The notes: generated from the sequence alone by a model not told the origin. Shown: positions 1 through 8,586, counted from the first letter of the stretch. The stretch is 39,419 nt of DNA from Planctomycetota bacterium (GCA_016179685.1 JACPCR010000121.1:1-39419); one strand, 5' to 3'. Translations and numbers: made by a program.

Positions 1-76
1 CGGGGCCTCCCTCTGCATTCAGCTCCTGGAGGAAGCCCTGCACGTCCTCCAAGCTCACCTGCTCCACCGGATTCTG
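1..76 (-). pseudogene. Fragment of a formylglycine-generating-enzyme (FGE-sulfatase/SUMF1) domain protein, runs off left edge
   Basis: Read on the minus strand from position 76, one frame is open to the window edge and contains NPVEQVSLEDVQGFLQELN. This matches the 'NPVEqVSWeDaqeFlrrLN' block of the SUMF1/FGE-sulfatase family, which includes formylglycine-generating enzymes and many enzymes of unknown role. Upstream the reading runs straight into the palindromic repeat at 77-127, and no family sequence is visible beyond it. The gene has therefore either lost its 5' part or been interrupted by the repeat. The rest lies outside the window. The recognition rests on about 25 residues. Confidence 0.45.
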
Positions 77-260
77 ACCTGTCTGCGCCTGCCTGTGCGC
101 CTGCCTGCCGCGGCGGCGCAGACAGGTGCCGCACGCAGACAGGGCGGCCCTACCTCCATCGCGCAGACGCCCAATCACCGACAGCCGCCCCACAGCGCCT
201 GCCTGTGCGCCTGCCTGCCGCGGCGGCGCAGACAGGTGCCGCACGCAGACAGGGCGGCCC
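77..260. repeat. Palindromic repeat with a perfect 66-bp direct duplication
   Basis: Positions 77-127 form an element with perfect 13-base inverted ends (acctgtctgcgcc and ggcgcagacaggt). The 66 bases at 85-150 recur without mismatch at 195-260, 110 bases further on. A rearranged relative with the same arms (cctgtctgcg and cgcagacagg) lies at 10708-10752. Open frames here are proline/arginine-rich reads of repeat DNA, not genes. Confidence 0.8.
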
Positions 261-299
261 CACTTCGCACAAACCCCAAGTGCTCATCGCCTGCCATCA

Positions 300-625
300 C
301 TCGCTCACATGGTCGGCAGTCCCTTGTCCCCTGGCCCCCTTCTGCCCGCTCCCCGCTCCCTGGCTCCTGGGCTCCTGGGCCCCTGGCCCCTGGGCCCCTT
401 CTGCCCGCTCCCTGGCTCCTGGGCTCCTGGGCCCCTGGCCCCTGGCCCCCTTCTGCCCGCTCCCTGGCCCCTGGGCTCCTGGGCGTCTGGGCCCCTGGCT
501 CCCTGGCCCCTGGGCGTCTGGGCGTCTGGCCCCTGGGCCCCTGGCCCCCATCTACCCACCCACAACGTTATCCGTCGCTGGCGAACGCCCATACGCCCAC
601 ACGCCCATTCGCTCATGCCTTTTCG
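300..625. repeat. Degenerate period-7/8 tandem repeat, C-rich
   Basis: From about 305 to 545 the sequence is variations of the units 'cctgggct' and 'cctggcc' spaced 7 or 8 bases apart, broken by four copies of 'cttctgcccgctcc'. From about 580 to 620 a second unit, 'cgcccaca/cgcccata', repeats every 8 bases. Nothing in 127-780 resembles a gene; the long open frames in several phases are a product of the skewed composition. Confidence 0.75.
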
Positions 626-782
626 CCTTTTTCACCCGGTCCCCTGATCCCCTCGTCCCTACGTGTTCAAGAGTGAGGAATCAGGACCGAGGAATCGCTC
701 CTTGCTTCCTGCACACGAGGCGCTTACGCTATCAACGGTCTGAGAATGAGCCTCCGTCACCACCCCAAAGAGGGCTCGAGCC

Positions 783-1526
783 ATGTCCGATGACCTGGTG
801 AAATCCTATCAAGAAAACGGTTACGTGACCGGTATCCCGATCCTGAAAGGGAAGCAGGTGGAGCGTATCCGCCGCCTCTTCAACGAGGTCGAGAAGAAGG
901 AGGGGCGGGAGAAGTGCATGATCGGACTGCGGGGCCGGCACGTGGACATCCCCTTCGTTTGGGAGCTGGCCACGCACCCGGCCATCCTGGACTGCATCGA
1001 AGCCCTGATGGGGCCGAACATTCTTGTCCTTTCCACTCATTTCTTCTGCAAGTATCCCGGGCCCGACAAGTGGGTGGCCTGGCATCAAGACGTCACCTAC
1101 TGGGGCCTCGAGCCGCCCGACGCGCTTACCGCCTGGTACGCCGTTGATCAAAGCGACGCGGAGAACGGCTGCATGAGGGTCATCCCTGGCTCCCATCGCC
1201 TCGGCATCCTCGACCATGGCAAGGCGGCCCAGCCCGGGAATCTCCTCAGCATCAATCAGCAAGTCCGGCTCGACGCGGTGGACGAGACCCGGGCCGTCGA
1301 TCTCTGCCTCAAGGCCGGCCAGATTTCCATCCACCACGGACAGCTCATCCACGGCAGCAATCCCAATCGATCCGATCGGAGGCGCTGCGGCCTCACCATC
1401 CGCTACGTCGCACCCCACGTCAAGCCGGTGGCCGAGAGCTCCCTCAAGGAGCCTTGGCCGGCGGTCGTGGCCCGGGGCGAGGACCTTGAGAAGAATTTCG
1501 GGGAGACCCAGTTGAATTTCCATTAG
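783..1526 (+). CDS. Phytanoyl-CoA dioxygenase (PhyH) family protein
   Basis: A 247-residue member of the PhyH family of Fe(II)/2-oxoglutarate-dependent oxygenases, close to the usual length of bacterial members. The iron ligands are visible as H101 and D103 in WHQDVTYW and the distal histidine H190 in GQLIHGSNPN. Basic residues just after it (around 199-207) are placed to bind 2-oxoglutarate. Bacterial homologues hydroxylate varied small molecules, so the substrate cannot be named. The ATG at 783 follows agaggg at a spacing of 8 bases. The gene stands alone: repeats precede it and the next 740 bases hold only debris. No sign of truncation. Confidence 0.9.
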   Translation: MSDDLVKSYQENGYVTGIPILKGKQVERIRRLFNEVEKKEGREKCMIGLRGRHVDIPFVWELATHPAILDCIEALMGPNILVLSTHFFCKYPGPDKWVAWHQDVTYWGLEPPDALTAWYAVDQSDAENGCMRVIPGSHRLGILDHGKAAQPGNLLSINQQVRLDAVDETRAVDLCLKAGQISIHHGQLIHGSNPNRSDRRRCGLTIRYVAPHVKPVAESSLKEPWPAVVARGEDLEKNFGETQLNFH

Positions 1527-1538
1527 AGCGGAGGTGGC

Positions 1539-1751
1539 ATGAACGTCGAAAGCATCCGAAGAAGATTGCATCAAAGACCCTTTCGTCCGTTCATTCTCAA
1601 GACTTCCAGCTCGACAAGACCCTTCCACACCATCACTTACGTTTTCTCCATTCTTTCAAGCTATTGGCTTGGAATGCACCAAACAGAGACTGTTCATGAG
1701 CCACCCAGGCGCAGAGACTTTCATCATGGCGAGGACGCAAACCCAAGGTGA
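1539..1751 (+). pseudogene. N-terminal stub of a 'RPFRPF' small-protein family
   Basis: The frame opens MNVESIRRRLHQRPFRPFILKTSSS. This resembles the start of a common family of small uncharacterised bacterial proteins that begin 'M...l...lh..PFrPF.i.lsdG'. After about 25 residues the resemblance ends, and the frame runs into the dispersed repeat at 1713-1814. It lies 12 bases after the PhyH stop with gcggaggtggc before its ATG, a usable ribosome-binding site, so it may once have been co-transcribed. Only the 5' end survives. Confidence 0.35.
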
Positions 1752-1814
1752 ACCACGGAGGACACGGAGGGATTCCGATGAAAACCTTTGCTGGTTTTCT
1801 CCGTGCTCTCCGTG
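1713..1814. repeat. Dispersed repeat with inverted halves
   Basis: The left half contains cacggaggacacggagg (from 1754) and the right half ctccgtgctctccgtg (1799-1814), so the ends can pair across about 30 bases. The preceding stretch resembles the repeat at 26968-27027. No coding content. Confidence 0.65.
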
Positions 1815-1827
1815 ATTCAAAACGATC

Positions 1828-2220
1828 TTGTTTCTATCTGTCACAACGAAGCGAGTCCGCAAGCTTCGTAAATCACACTCCACAGGAGGCAGCCAGGAAA
1901 CGGGATCCCCAAGTGAGTTGGCACTATGAACCCGTGGCTCGTGGGAGCGCTGCCATCTTTCCGCACTTGTCCCCATGGGAGGATCCCTCCCACAGTCCTG
2001 ATGGGATTCCTCCCATGGGGACAAGTGTGAAAGCATAGGTCCGGAAGGCGGCATGGGCTGGCCATCGGCCTTCCTCACTCGGGCTCCTCGTCCGCTCTGC
2101 TCTTCTCCACTAACTACGAACCACCAACCACCAACTGATTCCCAAGACGGCACTACCAACGCGTAGGCGAGCCTTGTGTTTCTCTCTGTCACAGCGAAGC
2201 GAGCCAGCGAGCTTGGTACA
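1828..2220. repeat. Pair of imperfect direct repeats flanking a palindrome, within a gene-free stretch
   Basis: A segment reading 'gtttctatctgtcacaacg' at 1828-1870 recurs in altered form at 2174-2220, both continuing into a 'gaagcgag..gcgagctt' motif. Between them lies a palindrome at 1964-2027 with arms of about 24 bases beginning cacttgtccccatggga. A relative of one arm appears at 5850-5876. A short period-7 run (aaccacc repeated) lies at 2119-2136. The rest of 1752-2266 shows no gene; small open frames there are reads of these repeats. Confidence 0.6.
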
Positions 2221-2266
2221 ATGCTGCTCACGACTTACTGCTTCTTGACCACGGGCCACCTCCGCC

Positions 2267-4111
2267 ATGCCGGCCGAATCCCCAACCGGGAATCCCCCTT
2301 CTTCCGTCGCGCCGGCCCGGCACGGCGGCCTCCCTCCCAGGCTCGTCCCCATCCTGGTGGCCCTCGTGCTCTTTCTGGCCGCGGCGCTGCGCCTGGCCGA
2401 CCTCCGCGAGAAGCCCCGGTGGTACGCGGACGAATTGTTCAACCTCAAGGTCATTCAGGACCTGATGGCCGGGGAATGGCGCGTCCGGGCGGTTTCCTGG
2501 ACGTGCTTCTCCCCGTTCCATCCCTATCCCATCGGATACCATCTGGCCGGGGCCGCCTTCTGCTCCGTCCTGGGCGACGACGTCTGGACCGTCCGACTGC
2601 TCTGCGGCCTCTTGGGAGTCGCCACCACGGCGTTCGTCTTCCTCATCGCCCGGACGCTTTATGACGACCGGGCGGGCCTGCTCGCCGCCGTCGCTTACGC
2701 CATCCACCCTCGGATCGTCCTCTTCACGCGCTGGGCGTTTCCACAGAACCTCTCGCCGCTTTTCGTCACCGCCGCCGTCTGGGCCGCCCTCCGTTATCGC
2801 CAGCAGCCCAGCGGCCCGCGGCTGGCCGCCCTCAGCCTGCTCGTCGGCGCGGCGACCGTATCCATCTACTGGGCCGGGCCTCTCCTCCTCCTCCTGGCTG
2901 GCGTCGTTTTCATCACGCAGCCGAGGCGGACGCTCCCTGCCCTCGGCCTCGCGCTCGCCCCGCTACTGCTCCAGCTCGCCGCCGCCGCCCTCGTGCAGGG
3001 CTTCGCCGCCGTCACCTATGACCTGAGCCGCCTGTTCGGCCTCCGTGTCCTCGAAGCGGACGAGCCTGCGGCCGGCCTCGCCAGCCTGGCGGCTCGGGCG
3101 CTCGACGGTTACCGCGTCCTCTTCCTGCACGATCCCTTCTTCGTGCTGGGCCTGCTCGGCCTCCTCTGGCTGCCGAAGAGCAGCGACTCCGCCCTGCTCC
3201 TCGCCGCCCTCGCACTCCTTTCCCTCGCGCCCGTCGCCCAGAGGGGGCCGCTCCTCTCCGATTTCTTCTACAACGCCGTGTTCTTCGCCCCTCTCCCGCT
3301 CCTCGGCTTCGGAGTCCTTTTCGCCCGACTCCTCCACGCCGCCGCCGACATCCCCGAAATCGTGCCCCGCAGCCATGCCCGCCTCGCCTGTAACATCCTC
3401 GTCCTCGCTGCACTCGGGTTCGGCTGGTTCATCGTCTTCCGCAACACCATTTCCACTGGGCCCGGGGGCTACCAGACGCGGCTCGATGCCCTCGGCTTCA
3501 CCGTGAGCGACGCGGCCGCAGCACAGGACGCCGCTCGGTTCATCAACGAGCGCACCGAAGCCGAAGACTTCGTCATCGCCACGCCGAACCTGCCCTGGAT
3601 GCTCACCTGCCGATCGACCGACGTGCAGCAGATGGCCGCCCGGCTGCCCGGGGGGACGATCTGGTATCCTCGCGACCTGCCCCGCGAGCGATTCCTGTAC
3701 GAGCCGTCGCACGAGCGCGCCCGCTTCCTGGTCGCGGACGGCCTCACCTTCACCTTCTACCTCACCGTCCGCAACTGCGACGAGGTGCTTTACCGCATCC
3801 ATGCGGAGCGCTGGCCACTCGCTGCGCAATTCGGCGAGTTCCGCATCTACGAGAACCCCAGGCTTGCATCGATTGCCGAAGCCTCCAACGGGGGCACACC
3901 GCTCCTGCCCGTGCAGATTCAGATTCAGTTGGCAGAGCTTCACGAGGGCCGGGGACACTTCGAGGAAGCGGTCCGGTGGTATCAACGAGCGATCCGGGAA
4001 GGGGGCGAACCGGTCCTTCGCCAGCTCGAGGAGGCACTCGAGAAGAATTCAGAGCGGACTCCGATTCGAGACGCTTTGGCGGGCCGCGTTGAGAAACTTC
4101 CGATTCACTGA
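2267..4111 (+). CDS. GT-C type membrane glycosyltransferase (PMT_2/GT39-like) with a C-terminal TPR-like helix pair
   Basis: A 614-residue integral membrane protein. Residues 25-45 form a first membrane segment, followed by an acidic pair in WYADELFNLKV, the usual place for the catalytic acidic residues of polyprenol-phosphate-sugar-dependent GT-C transferases. Some ten hydrophobic segments follow up to about residue 395. The rest is soluble, as in GT39/ArnT-like enzymes. Residues about 545-590 (LAELHEGRGHFEEAVRWYQRAI) look like one TPR unit. It probably transfers a sugar from a lipid carrier on the outer face of the inner membrane; donor and acceptor are unknown. The start is the first ATG; no strong ribosome-binding site is visible. 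A radical SAM gene follows after 12 bases. Confidence 0.82.
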   Translation: MPAESPTGNPPSSVAPARHGGLPPRLVPILVALVLFLAAALRLADLREKPRWYADELFNLKVIQDLMAGEWRVRAVSWTCFSPFHPYPIGYHLAGAAFCSVLGDDVWTVRLLCGLLGVATTAFVFLIARTLYDDRAGLLAAVAYAIHPRIVLFTRWAFPQNLSPLFVTAAVWAALRYRQQPSGPRLAALSLLVGAATVSIYWAGPLLLLLAGVVFITQPRRTLPALGLALAPLLLQLAAAALVQGFAAVTYDLSRLFGLRVLEADEPAAGLASLAARALDGYRVLFLHDPFFVLGLLGLLWLPKSSDSALLLAALALLSLAPVAQRGPLLSDFFYNAVFFAPLPLLGFGVLFARLLHAAADIPEIVPRSHARLACNILVLAALGFGWFIVFRNTISTGPGGYQTRLDALGFTVSDAAAAQDAARFINERTEAEDFVIATPNLPWMLTCRSTDVQQMAARLPGGTIWYPRDLPRERFLYEPSHERARFLVADGLTFTFYLTVRNCDEVLYRIHAERWPLAAQFGEFRIYENPRLASIAEASNGGTPLLPVQIQIQLAELHEGRGHFEEAVRWYQRAIREGGEPVLRQLEEALEKNSERTPIRDALAGRVEKLPIH

Positions 4112-4123
4112 ATAATAAGGAAC

Positions 4124-4948
4124 ATGCCTGTCACGCCCGAGAAAAAATTGCAGGCCGGCACCGTCTCCTCCGTCTACGGGCCCGTCCTCTCCTGGCGCGT
4201 CGGCTGGTCCCTCGGGATCGACCTCATCTGCGAGACCTCGGTCTGCTCCTTCAACTGCATCTATTGCCAGCTCGGCAACATCCAGCGGCACACGGCGGAG
4301 CGCAGGCTCTTCGTCCCCACGGACCAGGTGATGGGGGACCTCCGGGAAAGCGACTGGCGCAAGGCCGACATCGTGACCTTCAGCGGCAGCGGCGAGCCGA
4401 CACTGGCGCTCAACGTCGGCGAGGCCCTTCGAGGCGTCAAGGCCCAGACGGGCAAGCCGACCCTCGTGCTGACGAACGGGACAACGTTGGGCGACCCCGC
4501 GGTGCGGGCGGACCTCGCGGATTCGGACAAGGTTTTCGTCAAGCTGGACGCGGCGACGGAGGCGACCTTCCAGCGCGTGAACCGGCCGGTCGAAGGCATT
4601 ACCCTAGCGAAGATTTTCGAGTGGACCCGGGCCTTCAAGGCCGCCTACCGCGGCTTCCTGGGCATCCAGTGCATGTTCCTCCCGGCGAACCTGCGGGAGG
4701 CCGAGTCGTTCGTGGACGTCCTCAAGGCCATCGGGCCCGACGAGGTACAGCTCAACACGCCCCGGCGTCCGTACCCAGATGCGTGGTATCTCGCGTCCCG
4801 CGGCAGCCACGGGGACGTGCCGTATCCGGCCCGACCCCTCAAGACCCTCAGTGTCCGGCAGGCCGAGGGACTGGAAGCCATGCTGCGGGCCCGCACGGGC
4901 CTCCCAATCGTCAGCGTGTATCAGCCGATAGGAGGAAACCGCGGATAA
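4124..4948 (+). CDS. Radical SAM protein, COG0731-like
   Basis: A 274-residue radical SAM enzyme. C41, C45 and C48 in VCSFNCIYCQLG make the CX3CX2C site for the [4Fe-4S] cluster that cleaves S-adenosylmethionine. The opening (VYGPVLSWRVGWSLGIDLI) and the later KLDAATEATFQRVNRP are typical of COG0731, the group that includes archaeal wyosine (imidazoG37) synthase TYW1. Bacterial members are shorter and of unknown function, so a tRNA-modification role should not be assumed. The ATG follows aagga at a spacing of 4 bases and lies 12 bases after the glycosyltransferase stop, so the two are probably co-transcribed. Confidence 0.85.
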   Translation: MPVTPEKKLQAGTVSSVYGPVLSWRVGWSLGIDLICETSVCSFNCIYCQLGNIQRHTAERRLFVPTDQVMGDLRESDWRKADIVTFSGSGEPTLALNVGEALRGVKAQTGKPTLVLTNGTTLGDPAVRADLADSDKVFVKLDAATEATFQRVNRPVEGITLAKIFEWTRAFKAAYRGFLGIQCMFLPANLREAESFVDVLKAIGPDEVQLNTPRRPYPDAWYLASRGSHGDVPYPARPLKTLSVRQAEGLEAMLRARTGLPIVSVYQPIGGNRG

Positions 4949-5036
4949 TCCCGTCGAATCCGCATTTCCCACCAGTGCGCTTAGGAACTTGTGAGCCGTG
5001 TGGACTAGGCCGTTCCCGCGCCGCATCGAAAATAAA

Positions 5037-5083
5037 CAGGTGTCAGGTGTCGGATGTGTCCTGACACCTGACACCTTTCCCAG
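5037..5083. repeat. Period-7 repeat and its inverse; possible terminator
   Basis: Two copies of the 7-base unit aggtgtc are followed, after a short spacer, by two copies of its inverse, then ttt. The fold could end the transcript of the radical SAM gene. The same unit makes a longer array at 16370-16567. No FMN riboswitch consensus was seen between here and ribB. Confidence 0.7.
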
Positions 5084-5132
5084 CCTTGTTGGATTGCGGG
5101 CTTCACCCGCGTTGAGGTGATTTCTTCTTGCC

Positions 5133-5744
5133 ATGCCTTCCGCACCGATTTCCGAAATCCTGAACGGCCTCCGGGCGGGCAAGATGGTCATCCTCGTGGA
5201 CAGCGAGGACCGCGAGAACGAGGGCGATCTCGTTCTCGCCGCGGAGAAGGCAACTCCGGAAGCGATCAACTTCATGCTCACGCATGCCCGGGGCTTCCTC
5301 TGCCTGCCGGTCTCCGACGCGCTCGCCGAGCGACTCGGCCTGCATCCCATGGTCCAGAACAACGAGTGCCCCTTCAAAACGCCTTTCACGGTGACCGTGG
5401 ACGCCCGCGAGGGGATCACCACGGGCGTCAGCGTGCAAGACCGCGTCGCCACCGTCCGCCGGATGCTTGCGGACGACGCGAAGCCCGGGGACTTCGTCCG
5501 GCCCGGGCACATCTTCCCCCTGAGGGCGCACCCGTCCGGCGTGCGCGGGCGCGGCGGCCACACCGAGGGCAGCGTGGAGCTGATGCGACTCGCGGGCCTC
5601 AAGCCGGCCGCTCTGATCGCGGAGATCATGAACGCCGACGGCTCGATGGCCAAGCTGCCCCAACTGGAGGCCTTCGCCGCCCGACACGGCCTCAAGCTCT
5701 GCACCATCGGCCAAATCCTCCGCGAAGTAGGCGGATCTGCCTAA
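5133..5744 (+). CDS. ribB: 3,4-dihydroxy-2-butanone-4-phosphate synthase
   Basis: A 203-residue RibB-type enzyme, which converts ribulose 5-phosphate to 3,4-dihydroxy-2-butanone 4-phosphate and formate in riboflavin synthesis. The loop DSEDRENEGD at residues 23-32 supplies the acidic metal-binding and catalytic residues. RPGHIFPL, the GGHTEGSVEL block and AEIMNADGSMA near residue 165 are all family hallmarks. The length fits the stand-alone enzyme; there is no C-terminal GTP cyclohydrolase II (RibA) domain. gaggtga lies about 12 bases before the ATG. Neighbours are not riboflavin genes, and the FMN riboswitch often found before bacterial rib genes was not seen. Confidence 0.95.
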   Translation: MPSAPISEILNGLRAGKMVILVDSEDRENEGDLVLAAEKATPEAINFMLTHARGFLCLPVSDALAERLGLHPMVQNNECPFKTPFTVTVDAREGITTGVSVQDRVATVRRMLADDAKPGDFVRPGHIFPLRAHPSGVRGRGGHTEGSVELMRLAGLKPAALIAEIMNADGSMAKLPQLEAFAARHGLKLCTIGQILREVGGSA

Positions 5745-5773
5745 CACGACAGCGCTACATTTTGGCGCAATTC

Positions 5774-5825
5774 GTTGGAGTGAGCGCTTTAGCGCTTGTG
5801 CCACGCCTCAAGGCGTGACTCCAAC
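5774..5825. repeat. Dispersed palindromic element
   Basis: Outer arms gttggagt and actccaac enclose two inner small palindromes, gcgctttagcgc and cgcctcaaggcg. Its build parallels the elements at 6159-6220 and 8587-8677: outer arms around two inner palindromes centred on TTTA/TTCA/TCAA. It sits 30 bases after the ribB stop. Confidence 0.7.
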
Positions 5826-5848
5826 CCCATCCCCTCAATCCCTCCCGT

Positions 5849-5900
5849 AGGGATCCTCCCACAGGGACAGGTGCGGAAACGGATCCCTCCCACAGGGATG
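5849..5900. repeat. Dispersed repeat related to 1964-2027
   Basis: The reverse complement of 5850-5876 begins ccgcacctgtccctgtggg; the repeat at 1961 begins ccgcacttgtccccatggg, and both continue with aggatccc. A second partial copy of ggatccctcccacaggga follows at about 5881. No gene. Confidence 0.6.
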
Positions 5901-5971
5901 ATCGAACCAGTTCGACGCTCTCCCGCTGCCGTCAATCTCTGCGGGCGGTCCGGACATAAATTGGCAGGCCG

Positions 5972-6166
5972 ATGGTGGAGAACCAGCGTTGGACGGAGCT
6001 TGCCGACCGCCTCTGCGCCGCCTGCACCGAACCCGGCGTGATGCCCCAGCCCGTGGCGGACGCCCTCGCCGCCATGAGCCTCCGCATCCGGGAGATCGAG
6101 CCCAAGCGAGTCCTGAAGTCCCGCTCCGAGCGTTCCCATCTCGCCCCTGAGAAGAGTTGTTCGTAG
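5972..6166 (+). pseudogene. Small hypothetical gene apparently cut by a palindromic element
   Basis: An open frame of 64 residues (MVENQRWTELADRLCAAC...) with a plausible amphipathic helix pattern and aggcc before the ATG. It ends inside the palindrome at 6159-6220: the last four residues and the stop come from the repeat. Directly after the repeat, at 6225 and in another frame, DAVSRRIQEIAAKRVLN resembles residues just before the break (SLRIREIEPKRVLK). The gene may thus have held a repeated motif and been split by the insertion. Unrecognised family; whether it is expressed is unknown. Confidence 0.4.
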
Positions 6167-6220
6167 TGCGCCGCTTTAGCGGGTTCTTCCCGAGACGCCC
6201 TTAAGGGGAACACTACGAGC
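6159..6220. repeat. Dispersed palindromic element
   Basis: Arms gttcgtagtg and cactacgagc (one mismatch) enclose two inner palindromes, cgccgctttagcgg and cgcccttaagggg. It has the same architecture as 5774-5825 and 8587-8677. It supplies the stop codon of the small frame that begins at 5972. Confidence 0.75.
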
Positions 6221-6322
6221 CAAAGACGCGGTGAGTCGCCGGATCCAGGAAATCGCGGCCAAACGAGTCCTCAATCCGCCGGGGGCGGATTCGAGCGCTC
6301 CCGCTTGGCCGCCCAAAGCCGA

Positions 6323-6702
6323 CTAACGGCCTACACCCTCAGGCATCACCACCCAGCGGCATTGTTCCGCGAGCCGCCTGGCCTGGGCCCTGCTCCACTT
6401 GCCGCAAATCAGGACATGGGAGGGATCATCAGGGTCCGTGCGAATGAGCAAGCCGCTTCCCAAATCACGAACGTCCCGAACCGTGAAGGCTACGATTCCG
6501 AAACCACTGTGGCCCGCCAGGACTTTTCTGGTGTTGTGTCCGATGCCAAGTGAGATGAAAGCTCGTTGCGCGCATCCATGAAGTTCCCGGATGTGGGACG
6601 TAATTGTCCAGTCTGAAAATCTCTCGTCACTCGGTCTGCGCTTGGTGGGATCCGTCGCCATAGGACCGCAGCGTCCGGAAGCGGCTGGCTGACAGTAGGC
6701 AT
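6323..6702 (-). pseudogene. Frameshifted partner gene of the 'NWDSYGA' protein
   Basis: Two overlapping minus-strand frames together make one recognisable small protein. The first, from the ATG at 6702, reads MPTVSQPLPDAAVLWRRIPP and continues to NFMDARNELSSHLASDTTPEK. The second continues from KVLAGHSGFGIVAF through PSHVLICGKWSRAQARRLAEQCRWV to the stop at 6323. In intact relatives that I recall, the block 'RPSSaaFkdrelSvdlaslttPee' runs straight on into 'GhGvaaitag', with no break. The frame change lies near the run aaaa of accagaaaagtcc, around 6515-6525. It could be a real mutation or an assembly indel. Function unknown; such genes commonly lie downstream of the gene at 6880-7266, as here. 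Confidence 0.6.
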
Positions 6703-6879
6703 GATGTTAGAGTCGTATGGCTGGTGCCTCACGACGGAAACCCTGCCCCCTCCATGCCCCGCTGGGAGGAGCCGGGTGTGGTGTAATCCGCCTCTGGCGG
6801 ACCCGCGCCTCACCCGCGGCCCCTCTCCATGTATGGAGAAGAGGGCCAGGATTTCCGCCGCTGTGATCCAGCTCAGCCA

Positions 6880-7266
6880 TTAATCGCCATGAAGGAGCCA
6901 GCGGATGAGCCGTCGCAATCCATCGGGGAAATTGGGCGATATCTCGCCTTCCTCCATCCGACCATCCGGATAGACCTTCAAATACTCGACACGGTCTTGA
7001 TCGAGGATTTCCACTTCGAGTTCACGGCCCTGAAATTGCCACTCGAAATCGACAGTCCCGGCGGAACCTGCACTGACCAAAGGGTTCGGAAGGCTTTCGC
7101 CTTCAAGACTCCCGAGGAGCCGAATCGAAAGCCCCAAAATTTCAGCTTTTACCGGCTGAGCGCCGTAAGAATCCCAATTGGCCGACAACTGACTGAGTCG
7201 CTCGATCTTTTTCAGGGTCTCGACAAGCCAGTCAGGCAGCGTATTGACGGAAACCGATGTGCTCAT
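6880..7266 (-). CDS. Conserved hypothetical protein of the 'NWDSYGA' family
   Basis: A 128-residue protein. The stretch LSQLSANWDSYGAQPVKAEILGLSIRLL is the signature of a widespread uncharacterised family, and the second half (GTVDFEWQFQGRELEVEIL...YLKVYPDGRMEEGE) is a short beta-rich region that also fits it. The ATG at 7266 is chosen over an upstream in-frame start at 7320 because aaggg lies 8 bases before it and the upstream residues look like untranslated sequence. It is followed on the same strand by the frameshifted partner at 6702, 177 bases away. No enzymatic motif is visible and function is unknown. Confidence 0.7.
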   Translation of the reverse strand: MSTSVSVNTLPDWLVETLKKIERLSQLSANWDSYGAQPVKAEILGLSIRLLGSLEGESLPNPLVSAGSAGTVDFEWQFQGRELEVEILDQDRVEYLKVYPDGRMEEGEISPNFPDGLRRLIRWLLHGD

Positions 7267-7438
7267 GGTGGGCCCTTGGGGGACAACTGTCCTCGACCGG
7301 AAGAACGTCTGCGAACACACTTAGGTAATTCAGGAGTGAAGTATAGGAACTTGTTCATCGGATTCAATTGCCCGAAGGAAACACTATAATCCTGCTCTCG
7401 CCAGACCGACCTAAGTCTTGGTGTCCTTTCCTTTCACA

Positions 7439-8563
7439 ATGAACATCCCTTACGTCATCGATAACCAGGACCACAAGCTGGCGGACGTGCTGAACAGCTT
7501 GCTGGCCGAGCACAAGGGGCGGTCGCTGGATATCGTTTCGGCCTATTTCACCGTCGGCGGGTTCGGCCTGCTCCAGCAGGGCTTGCAGGCGCTGGGCAAC
7601 TTCAGGCTACTCCTGGGGGCGGAACCGGCCTCGGGACAGGATATCGGACTCAAGCCGAAGGCGGACGTGGTTCGCGGGCTGCTGACCCAGGACATGGAGA
7701 GGCTGGCCTTCAGTGAGGAGACGCTGAGGCTCGTGGAGGACCTCATCGCCTTTCTGAGGCGCGAGCACGTGGCCGTCCGCCTCTATGACCGAGGGTTTCT
7801 TCACGCCAAGTGCTACCTGTTCTACGATGACAAGTCGGAGAAGGGCTGGGAACGTTTGTTGCCGGTGGCGGGCATCGTCGGGTCGAGCAATTTCACGGCG
7901 CCGGGGCTGATTTCCAATCGAGAACTCAACCTTTCGCACAAGACCGTACTCTCCGATGAGGAGGCCCGAGAGGATACTGGAGAGGGGGAGCATAACACGA
8001 CATCATCAGCCAGGGCGGACCGATCTCGATTTTTCGTGTCAACGGAGGACGTGCAGGGCCGCATTCTCGAAGAGCGCCGAAGAATCAAGTCGACCGTAGG
8101 CGCTCGGGCCATCATCGACCTCGATGCCTGGTTCGAGCGGCAATGGGGCGACTCACGTGATTTCAAACAGGATCTGATTGACCTGTTGGACGCCTCCAAG
8201 TTCGGGCGTAAGGAGTACACGCCGTACCAGGTTTACATGAAGGCTCTCTACGAGTATTTCAAGGATGAACTTGGAGATACGCCGTCCTTTCCGATTCGTT
8301 CCGCGGTCGAGCTGGCAGAGTTCCAGGAAGATGCGGTCAAGAAGGCGCGGAAGGTATTGGCTCGATATGACGGCGTGATCATTGCCGATTCTGTCGGGCT
8401 GGGGAAGACCTGGATCGGCAAAAAGCTATTGGAGGATTTCGCCTACCACATGCGGCAGAAGGCGGTTGTCGTCTGCCCGGCCAGCCTTCGAGACATGTGG
8501 GAGAGGGAGTTGAGAGAAGCAACAATTTCCGCCACGGCAGGGCTGTCTTCGTTATCGAACTAA
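7439..8563 (+). pseudogene. 5' part of a PLD-nuclease/SNF2-type helicase gene, truncated
   Basis: The frame starts MNIPYVIDNQDHKLADVL, the usual opening of a family of large helicases with an N-terminal phospholipase-D-like nuclease domain. A PLD half-motif is visible at about residues 117-155 (FLHAKCYLFYDD, then GSSNFT). Near residue 320 the Walker A motif DSVGLGKTWIGKK begins the helicase domain. Family resemblance ends after CPASLRDMWERELREATISA, and a short unrelated tail reaches the stop at 8563. Full-length relatives are far longer (about 1000 residues), so motifs II-VI are missing. In full-length form these genes belong to restriction-like and other defence loci. The gene is probably dead. 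The ATG at 7439 is preferred over an upstream TTG by comparison with the family. Confidence 0.8.
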
Positions 8564-8586
8564 AGTCTAGCCGCCCGCCTTGCTTT

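Noticed and set aside
95..801. Three long overlapping plus-strand open frames of about 170-200 residues, proline-rich
   Set aside because: They read the period-7/8 C-rich repeat in all phases, lack ribosome-binding sites and have no protein-like composition.
4949..5132. Possible FMN riboswitch before ribB
   Set aside because: None of the conserved RFN-element blocks is present; the only structure is the period-7 repeat hairpin.
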